Notes: a model not told the origin generated them from the sequence alone. A stretch of 64,000 nt of DNA from Desulfovibrio sp. Marseille-P6017 (GCA_900604495.1 UWOR01000015.1:1-64000), one strand, 5' to 3'. Positions 55,185 through 63,962 are shown, numbered from the stretch's first letter. Numbers and translations are program-made.

Positions 55185-55846
55185 TGCTCCTCAAATTTAT
55201 ATCCAATTCCCTTAACTGTTACTATACAATCTAATAACAACTTTTTTCTTATATTTTTAATATATACATCAATAACCCTATCATTTGGTGATTCTTCAAT
55301 ACTCCATAAATTATCTAAGATTTGTGCTCTTGTTAAAACCTTTCCCTCATACTTTAATAATAACTCTATTAATTTTATTTCCTTAGGTTTTAAATCTATA
55401 TTTTCGCCATTCTTTCTTGCTGAGTATCCTTCAAAATCAATTTCTATGTCTCCATAGAACCACTTTTTATTTTCGCTAACTTTTACTCCCCTTCTAAGAA
55501 GTGCTTCTATTCTTTTATGTAAAACTATTATTGAAAATGGCTTTGTAATATAATCATCTGCCTTTTCATCAAAACTCATAATTTGGGTATAATCATCACT
55601 CATTGCTGTTAACATAATTACTGGAACATTGCTTTCTTGTCTAATTTTATTTAAAACAACAAATCCGTTAGCTTTGGGAAGCATTATATCTAAAATTACT
55701 AAATCAATTTTACTATTCTTAAATAATTCTATTGCTTGCATTCCATCTTCTGCACTTATAACGTTATATCCAACTTCTGATAGATATTCACTTACGCCTT
55801 CCCTTATTTCTTTTTCATCTTCAACAATTAATATATTAATTTTCAT
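55181..55846 (-). CDS. OmpR family response regulator
   Basis: A 221-aa regulator with a receiver domain at residues 1-118. Acidic pocket residues lie in ILIVEDEKE, the phosphoacceptor Asp is in IDLVILDIMLPKANGF, and the conserved Lys is in ADDYITKPFS. The C-terminal winged helix (about 125-220) includes IDLKPKEIKLIELLLKYEGK and DRVIDVYIKNIRKKL. ATGGAGG lies before the ATG. First gene of the regulator-kinase-permease-ATPase group. Confidence 0.96.
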   Translation of the reverse strand: MKINILIVEDEKEIREGVSEYLSEVGYNVISAEDGMQAIELFKNSKIDLVILDIMLPKANGFVVLNKIRQESNVPVIMLTAMSDDYTQIMSFDEKADDYITKPFSIIVLHKRIEALLRRGVKVSENKKWFYGDIEIDFEGYSARKNGENIDLKPKEIKLIELLLKYEGKVLTRAQILDNLWSIEESPNDRVIDVYIKNIRKKLLLDCIVTVKGIGYKFEEQ

Positions 55847-55937
55847 TTATATTTTCCTCCATTTTATATAATATATATCAAAATGAATTTATTTTATAAA
55901 TACATAATAACATAAAGATTCAATTATATTATAAATA

Positions 55938-55970
55938 TAAAAGTGCTAATTTCATAAATTAACACTTTTA
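55938..55970 (-). terminator. hairpin terminator upstream of the two-component genes
   Basis: AAAAGTG and CACTTTT with inner TAATTT/AAATTA pair, followed by ATATTT on the minus strand. It would end the DUF2971 transcript. Apart from this and the peptide-like repeat, the 320-nt gap 55847-56167 shows nothing convincing. Confidence 0.65.
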
Positions 55971-56118
55971 ACATTAAATTACTAATATTATTTATATACC
56001 AATTCCACATATAATTTATCACTAAAGTTCTATCTATAAAGGCTTACTTAAATGACAGTATTATCAACCCTCTCCTTCTCAACTCCCTTTATTCATTAAC
56101 CTAATTTCAGTAAAACCT

Positions 56119-56162
56119 CACTTATTTATGATACTGTTCTCCATTACACCTTCAAGGGAAGT
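56119..56162 (-). repeat. second copy of the ENRITNK-type peptide sequence
   Basis: The minus strand encodes TTSLEGVMENSIINK and a stop, matching TTSLNTDTENRITNK at 50808-50867. At DNA level a 26-nt stretch matches at 22 positions. There is no start codon in a suitable place, since the DUF2971 stop lies directly upstream. Confidence 0.5.
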
Positions 56163-56167
56163 CGTTT

Positions 56168-56860
56168 TTATTTAACTCTTATTTTATTATGCAAACAACT
56201 ATTAAATATCTTTGCTGTAGGATTGTATTTACTTACTAATGATTCAACTATTATCTTATCACCCTCTGTAACATTTGGACCTAATGTTATTTCCATTTGT
56301 TTAAATTTCCCTTCATCTATATTTAAAAAATAACAATTTATATCTAAACCTTCATTACTTTTTAATTTTCTCCAAAAACTATTGTAATTATTTGACTGCA
56401 TTTCTTCTAATGTTACAGGTAATATTTTAATCATATATCTCCACTCTTTTTGGAATGACCAATTAGTTCTCTTATATCTACCTAATTCACCAAATTTAAT
56501 ACTTATGTCATCTCCACTACTTGATAGTAATTTAGGAAATAGTAAAGTTAGATCATCTGTATATTCAAATTTATTCAGTATATTTGTCCAATCTGGAGAT
56601 ATAATGCCATCTTGCCTAAATATTTCATTGAACTTAAAATAACTATAAAAATAACCTTCACTTCCAATATTATTTACTTTGTATTTTTTAAACATATCTG
56701 AAGGTAGCTTTATCCTAACCCCTGACATATTTTTTGTATACATATTCCAAAATGGAATACTCTCTTGTTCATCTTCTGTCCAACAACTTATAAAGCAATA
56801 TTTTCCTACATCTCCTAAATCACTACTTTTAACCTCTTCTCTTTTTATATCTACATTATA
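56168..56860 (-). pseudogene. DUF2971 family protein, 3' remnant cut off by element integration
   Basis: The frame opens at 56860 and reads KREEVKSSDLGDVGKYCFIS, CWTEDEQESIPFWNMYTKNM, SGVRIKLP and later WSFQKEWRYMIK. These are the central and C-terminal DUF2971 motifs (scf-W-Y-kGv and EkEWR). The N-terminal third, with the NDPfE region, is missing: the sequence runs straight into the recombinase gene, whose stop is at 56856. An ATG at 56743 is internal and not a credible start. The missing 5' part may lie at the other end of the element. Confidence 0.8.
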
Positions 56861-58502
56861 TTACAAATTTCAAGCAAGTATAATTAAGCATAGAAACATT
56901 AAAAAAGGAAGGGTCTTCATCTTCTTCAGATGACCCTTCCTTCATTAAGTATCTTATTACATCTTCGTTTATCTGTAACTCTATAGTGTCTATTGCTCTT
57001 GACTTATCTATCGTAATCTTTGACACAAGTAAACTCAACAACTGCTTTCTTTGCTGTCTTGTACTACTCTCCTTAAAAACTTGTCCAAACTTCTTCATTA
57101 CTTTACTTACTAACTCAAAAGGTACTGGTTCTCCTTCTGCTAACATTACATCCTGCTTTATTTCATCTAATCTAAACTTCAATGTGTCTATCTCTTCATT
57201 TAGTTTCTTGACTCTCTCTGCTAATTCATTTTTAGTTAGTATTCCATCTTCAAATAGCTCTATGCTGGAGTTTTTCTTACCATTTAACTTATCAATTTCT
57301 TTATTTACTAAGTTCATTTCATCTAGTTTTGGCTTTAACTTATTAGACTTGTTCTTGTTGATGTTATTTATTACCTTCTTTAGTAGTAGCTCATTGTTTA
57401 CTGTTTCTATCAGCTTATTAATTACAACTTCATCTGCTATCTCAGCTTTTACAGAATTTGAATTACACACTGCTGTTCCTTTATTCTTCCAATTACCACA
57501 TGCATAGTACTCATTTACTGCTTTTGTTCCATCCTTTCTTTTTCTAGTTGACCTACTTACTGTCATTGATGCTCCACAAACAGGACACTTTAATAGACCA
57601 CTTAGAATTAGCTCACTATCATAGACCCTATTGTGAGTTTTGCTTCTATCTTTTAGTATTATCTGTACCTTTTCCCATGTTTCAGTATCTATTATTGCTT
57701 CATGTTCTCCATCTACAAGTATTGGATCAGGATTTATGTTTCTTCTTCTCTTTTCATTCCAATCTTGTCTTAAGTTGTATCTTATCTTTCCAATGTAGAC
57801 TGGATTTTTTAGTATCTCTTTTATTGTAGCTGTAGCAAATGCATTGCCTTTCTTACTTCTATGACCTTCTTGATTCACTCTATTTACAGTAGCTTTGTAT
57901 CCATGTCCTTCACTGTATAACTCAAAGATTCTTCTTACTGTCATTGCTTCTTTTTCATTTATTACTAGCTTAGTATCTTTTCTCTTCTTTCCTTCACTTG
58001 GTATCTCTACTATATCATATCCCAGTACTTTGCCCCCATTCCACTTTCCTTCTCTAGCTCTTGCTATCATCCCCATTTTTACGTTTTCAGCTATAGTACC
58101 ACGCTCAAATTCAGAAATCGCTCCCATGATGTTAAGTTGTAACTTTCCTGCTGGAGTTTCAGTTTCAAAACTCTCTGTTAAAGAACGAAATGCTATACTA
58201 TTTTTATCTAATGTATCTACTATGTTAAGTATATCTATTAACCTTCTACTAATTCTATTTAACTTCCACACAACTACTAAGTCAAATTTTTTATCATTAG
58301 AATCTTTTAGTAAATCTTTTAATCCAGGTCTTCCTGAAATATTCTTACCACTTATCCCTCTATCCTCATAGACTTTAAAAACTTCATGACCTTCTTTCTC
58401 ACAATATTCTATGCACCTTCTCCTTTGCTCATCCACACTGTAGCCTTCTTGAGCCTGTTCTATAGTTGATACTCTGCAATATATTGCTATTCTTTTACTC
58501 AT
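56856..58502 (-). CDS. large serine recombinase (integrase) of a mobile element
   Basis: A 548-aa site-specific recombinase. The resolvase domain holds the catalytic Ser in IAIYCRVSTIEQAQEGYSVD and Arg residues in VVWKLNRISRRLIDILNI. A recombinase domain (about 160-270) and a zinc ribbon (LKCPVCGASMTVSR plus a later YACGNWKNKGTAVCNS) follow, then a coiled coil (about 385-455). The start is ATG 58502 after GGAGG; TTG 58517 overlaps it. Its 3' end abuts the DUF2971 remnant, placing an attachment junction near 56.86 kb. The element extends rightward. Confidence 0.95.
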   Translation of the reverse strand: MSKRIAIYCRVSTIEQAQEGYSVDEQRRRCIEYCEKEGHEVFKVYEDRGISGKNISGRPGLKDLLKDSNDKKFDLVVVWKLNRISRRLIDILNIVDTLDKNSIAFRSLTESFETETPAGKLQLNIMGAISEFERGTIAENVKMGMIARAREGKWNGGKVLGYDIVEIPSEGKKRKDTKLVINEKEAMTVRRIFELYSEGHGYKATVNRVNQEGHRSKKGNAFATATIKEILKNPVYIGKIRYNLRQDWNEKRRRNINPDPILVDGEHEAIIDTETWEKVQIILKDRSKTHNRVYDSELILSGLLKCPVCGASMTVSRSTRKRKDGTKAVNEYYACGNWKNKGTAVCNSNSVKAEIADEVVINKLIETVNNELLLKKVINNINKNKSNKLKPKLDEMNLVNKEIDKLNGKKNSSIELFEDGILTKNELAERVKKLNEEIDTLKFRLDEIKQDVMLAEGEPVPFELVSKVMKKFGQVFKESSTRQQRKQLLSLLVSKITIDKSRAIDTIELQINEDVIRYLMKEGSSEEDEDPSFFNVSMLNYTCLKFVI

Positions 58503-58673
58503 TTTTATTACCTCCAAGACGTCTCTTCTGATTACTTTAATATTAGTTTTCCTTTAAACTATACAATTTGCTTTGTTAATTCAAATAACTTGCTATTATT
58601 TTCTTTTACACTAACCTTAGTAGGTTTTATTTTTATCTACTAAGGTTAATTAAATTATTATCTTGAAACTCTG

Positions 58674-58790
58674 TTACTCATGTTCATTATCTCCTTTGTT
58701 TTTACTTTGAATTATAGATTTTTGAATTATATCACTTAGTATTTCTACTATTTCTTGTGCCTTAATTTGTTCTAAACTAATACCCTCCAT
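58674..58790 (-). CDS. small hypothetical protein, 38 aa
   Basis: TTGGAGGAAAA precedes an ATG opening MEGISLEQIKAQEIVEILSD; the product is 38 aa, helical and charged. Such short ORFs are common beside serine recombinases in Clostridia mobile elements. A 7-codon frame (MSNRVSR) follows its end with AAAGGAG upstream. A hairpin with arms AACCTTAGTAG (58613-58648) lies between it and the recombinase gene, without a T tract. Confidence 0.55.
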   Translation of the reverse strand: MEGISLEQIKAQEIVEILSDIIQKSIIQSKNKGDNEHE

Positions 58791-58876
58791 TTTTCCTCCA
58801 ACATCTAATTTATAATATATGTTTTTGATTATGTTTATTTAACTAAATTTAGACTACTTACTACTTCTTGTATACT

Positions 58877-59062
58877 TTATATAAATTCTTCTTCATTACA
58901 TGCTTCTATGTCTTTAGCTATTAAGTCTAATAATCTTGATGTATATGAATTTGATCTTAAGTAGTTAAAATGTCCTATTTCATCATTTGCTAACGCTTCA
59001 AGCATTTCATTTTCAATTAATTCATATTCCTCGTTAAAAAATTCTAATTCATTGTAGTTCAT
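58877..59062 (-). CDS. small acidic hypothetical protein, 61 aa
   Basis: AGGAGGAGAT precedes the ATG. The protein is rich in Glu and Asn (ELEFFNEEYELIENEMLEAL) and predicted helical. No family is recognised. Acidic proteins of this size in mobile elements are sometimes anti-defence or regulatory proteins, but nothing here shows that. It lies in the element between the recombinase and replication genes on the same strand. Confidence 0.6.
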   Translation of the reverse strand: MNYNELEFFNEEYELIENEMLEALANDEIGHFNYLRSNSYTSRLLDLIAKDIEACNEEEFI

Positions 59063-59091
59063 TTTTTATCTCCTCCTAATTATTATTAAAT

Positions 59092-59335
59092 TTATTGTAT
59101 TTTGGAATTAAGTCTAACAAGACTTAATCTGAAAATTGTTACTACTAGGTTATTAGTTGTTGTTTTTTCTATATCTTCATCTTTAGATAGTTTTATTACT
59201 ATATACTTAGCACTGACTCCTACACTATTTTTTCTAGATTTATTTAATCTATCTTTTTCACAGTCTAAAAATCCATCTTTTTTTCAGATCTTTTAAAACT
59301 ACCATTCTGTTTTCATATCTACCTTCTTTTATCAT
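59092..59335 (-). pseudogene. small hypothetical gene, frameshifted at an A7 run
   Basis: From ATG 59335 the frame reads MIKEGRYENRMVVLKDLKK and then stops early. Removing one A from the seven-A run (T7 at 59278-59284 on the plus strand) restores DGFLDCEKDRLNKSRKNSVG and then AKYIVIKLSKDEDI, ending at TAA 59092. The repaired product would be about 80 aa. Either a homopolymer mutation, transcriptional slippage or a sequence error explains it. The Shine-Dalgarno is poor. Confidence 0.5.
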
Positions 59336-59415
59336 TATTTCAAAAGAAAATTACTCCAAATTATGATTAAGATGTATTAGGAATACTAAAATATCCCTAA
59401 TACATTCAATATCTA

Positions 59416-61884
59416 TTACATTCTAGTTATTTTGATTTCTCTATTTTTACCTTTACTTCTTGCAAATTCAATACCTACATCTAATAAATTACTCTTTATC
59501 TCATTTAATCTTCTTGATAATACATTAGGCGTTTTAGACCAGTTACTATTTGTAGTATCTATTTTTTCAGATTCTGCCACTATTTCTAATTCAGATAGAA
59601 GTTTTGTAGGTGAACCTGTCCATGAAGCTTTATCTTCCATGAACTTATACATAGCAAATCCTACAGGATGAGATTCTAAAGCTTCTATATTAGCATTATT
59701 TTTGTTATTCAAATAAGCTTCTAAGAATTTATCTCCTCCTATACCTGAAACTTCTGCTATTGCATACCCCCATCTTGTGAAATCTGCCATTCTTCCTAAG
59801 TTATTTAACTCTACTTTGTCATATATACTCATTGCTTTAGATAGTGTTTCAAATATTGCACCTAGTATTATCGGTTTATCTTTTTCAAACTCTTCTCTAA
59901 GTACTTTTTCTTCTTTTCTCTCATTTGGAGGTATTCTTTCTAGTTCTAGTAATATGCTTCTGTCTAAAAGATCTGGTCTCGTTGCCACCACATTAATTCC
60001 ATTTAGTACGATAAATCTTTGGAAAAACATAACTTGTTCTTCATCATCTGTATACAACTTTCTCTTTGTGTGACCACCACCTGTGACAGCCATACATAAT
60101 AAGTCACTAACTTGGTTGCTTATTGTATCTATGTTGTCAAAACAAGGAACATAGTTCTTTGAAATATATACTGCTAAATCATCTATTGTTTTAGGAATAG
60201 ATACTACTGGAACAATTGCTGGATCAATTATCTCTCTCACAAGCTTCATTGTACTAGTCTTAGATGAGCCTTTCTCTCCATGTAATACTTGTATTGGTCT
60301 TGCTATATTAGGTATAAATGAAGCTACTAATATTACTTTTTGAAGTATTAAGTGATTTTCATCTTTGTATCTAAACCATTTATCTAATATATTAAGATTG
60401 CCATTCCTTTCTGGTTTTACTTGACTATGCATTGTTTTTGTTCTAGCAAATATAACAGGTGAATCTTTAATGATTTCCCAACCATCTTTTGATACCTTTA
60501 CAACGTTACAGCCATCATCTTTTAAATCATAGTAAATACAATTATTAACTGTAGCACATCTTCTTTCTACTAACACTTCATTTACTTCATTCATTGCCCT
60601 AGCTTCTAAAAGTAATATTATCTTAGCTATATTGTCATTTGTCGGTATTTTTGACTCTCTATTGTAAAATTGTGAAACAATCCATTTTCTGAAATGTTCT
60701 GATTTTACATTTACATTTTCATTGTTTTTTCTAATCTGTATAGTTACATATGTCTCATCCATTGATGTTCTATATGTTTCTATATCTTCAACTATGTCTA
60801 TTAGTACATCTATTTGACCTTTCTTTTCTTCACTTTTACCGTCAATGTTGTCGATATTTTCCTTACTAACTTCATTTATAGGTTCATATTTACTTCTAAG
60901 TGTACTCCAGTTATTTTCTGAACAAGAATTATGATGACATCCTGCTACTATATTTCCATTATTATATTGAATAACATATGCCCCCTTGTCAGTATGATTT
61001 TCGTTCCAAGGACATTGATTTAATACATATATTACTTTATCTGTCTCTTCTTTATGATGAGAAACTTGTATTTCATGCTTTTTTAACCATTCAGCTACAT
61101 CTTTTTTATTGTTCATATTTTTTATTTGTTTATTTGTTGTTACTTTAGTGTTTGTATTATGTTTGTCCTGTAGTTTCGATACTATTTTAGTTATCTGCGA
61201 TATAGTAACCATCTCACCTTCACCTCTAGTTGAAATTATTTTAGCTTGTCTATGTGGTCTTGTTGGCATATTGTCTCCCTTACAGGCTATTGTTCCGTAT
61301 AGCCTACAAATACGAGATGGATTATAAGTAGTTTTATCAACCTCAACTTTGTCATCTGAAAACTCTAAGCTCAACTCATTTAAGAAACTTTTTATTGTAT
61401 CTACATTTTCTTTTGTATTTTCTATATCTACATTTATCAGTATGTGATATCCATTACCGCTACTTGCTATGATAGGTTTTGGTATGTCTTCATTTTCTAA
61501 AAAACATACTATTTTTTCTGATAGTTTTTTAGCATGTTCTTTTTCTTCATCTGTAGATGATATTCCTGCAACTCTATTTGGGTCTAAATCTACTAATATA
61601 TATTTAATTCTAGTTATATCTTTATCTGATGTAGTATTCTTTGCTCTAACTAAATTATTATATGCCCTTGCAATTAAATCTTCGTTTATTTGGTTCATGG
61701 TAAAATAAATATTATTTTTACCTATATAAGGCGCTAAATCTGATGATAGTTTTCTAAAATCATCATAGTATCCTCCCATTGTACCTTTATACTTAACATC
61801 TAATATTCTCACCTCTATAGGTCTATTTCCCACCATATAATTTAAACTTTGTTCTATAGCTGTTTGATATCTAATTGTTAACAT
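59416..61884 (-). CDS. primase-helicase replication protein of the mobile element
   Basis: An 822-aa protein. The N-terminal part (about 1-220) looks like an archaeo-eukaryotic-type primase: ILVDLDPNRVAGI with metal Asp residues, IIASSGNGYHILINV and NPSRICRLYGTIA. A zinc-binding segment CPWNENHTDKGAYV...GCHHNSC follows near residue 290. The C-terminal P-loop domain has Walker A VLHGEKGSSKTSTMKLVREI and Walker B NYVPCFDNIDTIS. This suits autonomous replication of the element. AGGAGGTATG precedes the ATG. A short inverted repeat lies just upstream. Confidence 0.85.
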   Translation of the reverse strand: MLTIRYQTAIEQSLNYMVGNRPIEVRILDVKYKGTMGGYYDDFRKLSSDLAPYIGKNNIYFTMNQINEDLIARAYNNLVRAKNTTSDKDITRIKYILVDLDPNRVAGISSTDEEKEHAKKLSEKIVCFLENEDIPKPIIASSGNGYHILINVDIENTKENVDTIKSFLNELSLEFSDDKVEVDKTTYNPSRICRLYGTIACKGDNMPTRPHRQAKIISTRGEGEMVTISQITKIVSKLQDKHNTNTKVTTNKQIKNMNNKKDVAEWLKKHEIQVSHHKEETDKVIYVLNQCPWNENHTDKGAYVIQYNNGNIVAGCHHNSCSENNWSTLRSKYEPINEVSKENIDNIDGKSEEKKGQIDVLIDIVEDIETYRTSMDETYVTIQIRKNNENVNVKSEHFRKWIVSQFYNRESKIPTNDNIAKIILLLEARAMNEVNEVLVERRCATVNNCIYYDLKDDGCNVVKVSKDGWEIIKDSPVIFARTKTMHSQVKPERNGNLNILDKWFRYKDENHLILQKVILVASFIPNIARPIQVLHGEKGSSKTSTMKLVREIIDPAIVPVVSIPKTIDDLAVYISKNYVPCFDNIDTISNQVSDLLCMAVTGGGHTKRKLYTDDEEQVMFFQRFIVLNGINVVATRPDLLDRSILLELERIPPNERKEEKVLREEFEKDKPIILGAIFETLSKAMSIYDKVELNNLGRMADFTRWGYAIAEVSGIGGDKFLEAYLNNKNNANIEALESHPVGFAMYKFMEDKASWTGSPTKLLSELEIVAESEKIDTTNSNWSKTPNVLSRRLNEIKSNLLDVGIEFARSKGKNREIKITRM

Positions 61885-61914
61885 AAACTCATACCTCCTG
61901 TATTTTTTACTACT

Positions 61915-61943
61915 GAAAATATCGACAACATTGGCGATATTTC
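61915..61943. repeat. inverted repeat upstream of the primase-helicase gene
   Basis: AAATATCG (61917-61924) and CGATATTT (61935-61942) flank a 10-nt centre. It lies about 30 nt before the start codon, a position suited to autoregulation or replication-protein binding. Confidence 0.5.
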
Positions 61944-62005
61944 ATCTATAAAAGTATGATATCATCTTTTATTCGTTAAATCTTCATGGCAAAAAAACCT
62001 ATATT

Positions 62006-62042
62006 ATAAAAAAAGACATATAGATATCAATCTATATGTCTA
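62006..62042 (-). terminator. intrinsic terminator after the 342-aa hypothetical gene
   Basis: AGACATATAGAT and ATCTATATGTCT pair around TGAT, followed by seven T residues on the minus strand. Confidence 0.9.
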
Positions 62043-63055
62043 AACTTTTCATCTATTTTATTTAATTCATGCATTACTTCTTTAAATTCTTTAGCTGTAA
62101 AATCTACCTTAAATTCCTTATTACTTTTGTAGTCATCAACATACCACTCTTTAAATTTTTCTATATCAAATTCAATTTTTTTACCTGATTTCTCAAGTAA
62201 TTCTTTTTCATGTTTTACTCCTTTAATAGTATATACTATGAATCTAATAAGACCTTTCACTTCCATTTTAAAAATATTTCTACTCTCTTTATCAGGGTAT
62301 TCTATGTATAACTCTAAATATTTATGCCTTACATCTATCAATGGTAAATTACCTACTAAAATACTATATGCTAGAAAATCTTTTTTATCTTCATCTTTAA
62401 CTTTTTTATATATTGCACATATATCTTTTATTAATTCATAAGATAATCTTTTCTCTAGCTTATAGTATTGTATATTTTTAAAATTCAATTTACTAGTTTC
62501 TATATCTTCTTTTAATAATTCTATGTAGGATGAATAGCTTTTAAAGTTTATATTATGGATATTATGTTCTCTTACACGTTTATATGTAGTATTTGCATTT
62601 TTTAGTCTTAGATTATTTTCATCTATTTTTTTATAAGCATATATTTTATGAAGGCTATCAAACTCTATTTTATTTTTATTTGATATATTAATGCCTTTAT
62701 ATCTATCTTTGAGTTTATTTTTCTGTTCTTGTCTATTACTATTATTAAATTCTTTCTTTTTATTATTAGATTCCATCTTTCTCTCTTCATTTATGACCGT
62801 GTAAAAGTGTTGAATTTGTTCGTAAAATGATTTTTTATCCAATTCTTTTATATTGTGTGCATTTATTTTTTCATCACTAATCTGCTTTAAATTATTGCTT
62901 TTATTCATATAATTGCTTTCTATATACTTGGCAGTCATATAGAAATTAATATATTTATAAACAGGCTCTAGTCCAACATGAAACTCTCCTGTAACCAAAA
63001 AGAAATTATTTTTAAAAATTTGATGTTCTATTATTGTCCTTATACTCTTTTCCAT
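62027..63055 (-). CDS. hypothetical protein of the mobile element, 342 aa
   Basis: I do not recognise this protein. It is strongly charged (Lys, Glu, Asn) and mostly helical, with a low-complexity Lys/Asn-rich stretch near residues 100-125 (NNKKKEFNNSNRQEQKNKLK). No membrane segments, signal peptide or nucleotide-binding motifs are visible. AAAGGGGAT precedes the ATG. It has its own terminator, so it is transcribed apart from the primase-helicase gene, which follows on the same strand. Confidence 0.7.
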   Translation of the reverse strand: MEKSIRTIIEHQIFKNNFFLVTGEFHVGLEPVYKYINFYMTAKYIESNYMNKSNNLKQISDEKINAHNIKELDKKSFYEQIQHFYTVINEERKMESNNKKKEFNNSNRQEQKNKLKDRYKGINISNKNKIEFDSLHKIYAYKKIDENNLRLKNANTTYKRVREHNIHNINFKSYSSYIELLKEDIETSKLNFKNIQYYKLEKRLSYELIKDICAIYKKVKDEDKKDFLAYSILVGNLPLIDVRHKYLELYIEYPDKESRNIFKMEVKGLIRFIVYTIKGVKHEKELLEKSGKKIEFDIEKFKEWYVDDYKSNKEFKVDFTAKEFKEVMHELNKIDEKFRHID

Positions 63056-63398
63056 AATTTCATCCCCTTTATAATATAAAAATAATTGCTAACTATTCTA
63101 TTTTATATTATACACTCAAAATAATTTCTTCATATACTGCAATTATACTTACTGTAAAATATATCATTATATTCTAATTTTATTTTTATATTTAGACATT
63201 ACTATCTCTTAATTTATTACTAAACTTATTATAAAATATTTTTTCTTCTATTACTTTTGCTATCTAATAACAATTACTAAAATATATTTAATTTATTATT
63301 TACTTAAACATTATTTCTTGTTTGCATGATAAGTATAATTATTTATATCAGAATATGTATTATAGTATTTTATTCTTTATAAGGTTTATATTTAATCT
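63056..63398. other. AT-rich intergenic stretch
   Basis: A very AT-rich non-coding region. A TATAAT hexamer on the minus strand upstream of the 342-aa gene may be its -10 box, but no good -35 is at the right distance. No ORF or repeat worth reporting was seen. Confidence 0.4.
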
Positions 63399-63433
63399 AA
63401 AAAAAGAAGACTAACCTAATAGTTAATCTTCTT
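63399..63433 (-). terminator. intrinsic terminator after the small-gene cluster
   Basis: AAGAAGAxTAAC and GxTTAxTCTTCTT pair with two mismatches, followed by a T run on the minus strand. Confidence 0.75.
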
Positions 63434-63447
63434 GTATCTATTCCACT

Positions 63448-63545
63448 CTATACGAATATAGACTTATTAGAAATCATCCACTCTATCGCTATGCAAATTC
63501 CTAATCCTATTACTGAACCTATTGTAAATTCCTTTATTTTATCAT
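63448..63545 (-). pseudogene. possible small membrane peptide, one-base frameshift
   Basis: After ATG 63545 the frame stops at once, but adding one A to the AAAA run gives MIKIKEFTIGSVIGLGICIA and a 32-aa peptide ending at TAG 63448. It has a Gly-rich membrane segment like the small DUF3789-type peptides of clostridial elements. The Shine-Dalgarno is only 2 nt from the ATG, so the call is weak. Confidence 0.3.
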
Positions 63546-63552
63546 ATCTCCT

Positions 63553-63642
63553 TTACTTTATATATTCTTTCCTCTGTTTCATTACTACGCTAAAAATTGA
63601 CACTCCAAATTTAACACCTGCTACAAATAACTCTAGTGTCAT
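63553..63642 (-). CDS. small peptide, 29 aa
   Basis: AAGGAGGT lies about 8 nt before the ATG of MTLELFVAGVKFGVSIFSVV, a 29-aa peptide with one hydrophobic segment and a basic end. The ATG follows the stop of the upstream gene by one base, which fits a compact operon of small element genes. No function can be assigned. Confidence 0.5.
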   Translation of the reverse strand: MTLELFVAGVKFGVSIFSVVMKQRKEYIK

Positions 63643-63643
63643 G

Positions 63644-63943
63644 CTATTCTACCTCCTTAGTATTAAGAATCCCTCTAAGATTACTTAGAAATTCCTTTGA
63701 AAATACATTTTTCTTTATCGATTCTTTAATCAACTTGATTAAATCATCTTCTGTTAGATCTAAAGGTCTTGCATTAATTGCTGTTTTTTTCTAAAAGTAT
63801 CCTTAAAAATATACGAACCTTATCTTTTCTTGATTCAATGATTTTACAAAAATCTTTTCTATTCCATATCCTACATTTCCATCTCTTATTTTTGCTTGCT
63901 TTAATACTATACAGTATTTAGTTTCATTTCTTGATTTAGACAT
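63644..63943 (-). pseudogene. small conserved mobile-element protein with two in-frame stops
   Basis: AAGGAG precedes ATG 63943, which opens SKSRNETKYCIVLKQAKIRD and GNVGYGIEKIFVKSLNQEKI. A TAA (63803-63805) and a TAG (63791-63793) interrupt, then the same frame gives KTAINARPLDLTEDDLIKLI to the end. Losing one T from the T5 run and gaining one A in the A7 run would replace the stops with a continuous reading (YFKDTFRKK). Small proteins with this PRPLDL pattern occur in Tn916-like and other clostridial elements. Confidence 0.65.
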
Positions 63944-63962
63944 TTTTCTTCTCCTTAAAAGC

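Noticed and set aside
56168..56743. DUF2971 ORF starting at ATG 56743 as an intact small gene
   Set aside because: The ATG is within the conserved WNMYTKN motif and homology continues upstream to 56860.
57895..58371. Plus-strand ORF of 158 codons opposite the serine recombinase
   Set aside because: It is a shadow of the recombinase frame, without a ribosome site or recognisable motif. Many similar shadows elsewhere were left out for the same reason.
58613..58648. Hairpin AACCTTAGTAG/CTACTAAGGTT as a terminator
   Set aside because: No T tract follows on the minus strand. It may be an RNA structure but is not a convincing intrinsic terminator.
59278..59284. Programmed -1 frameshift at the A7 run
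   Set aside because: A -1 slip leads quickly to a stop. The frame is restored only by skipping one base, so a classical slippery heptamer does not fit.
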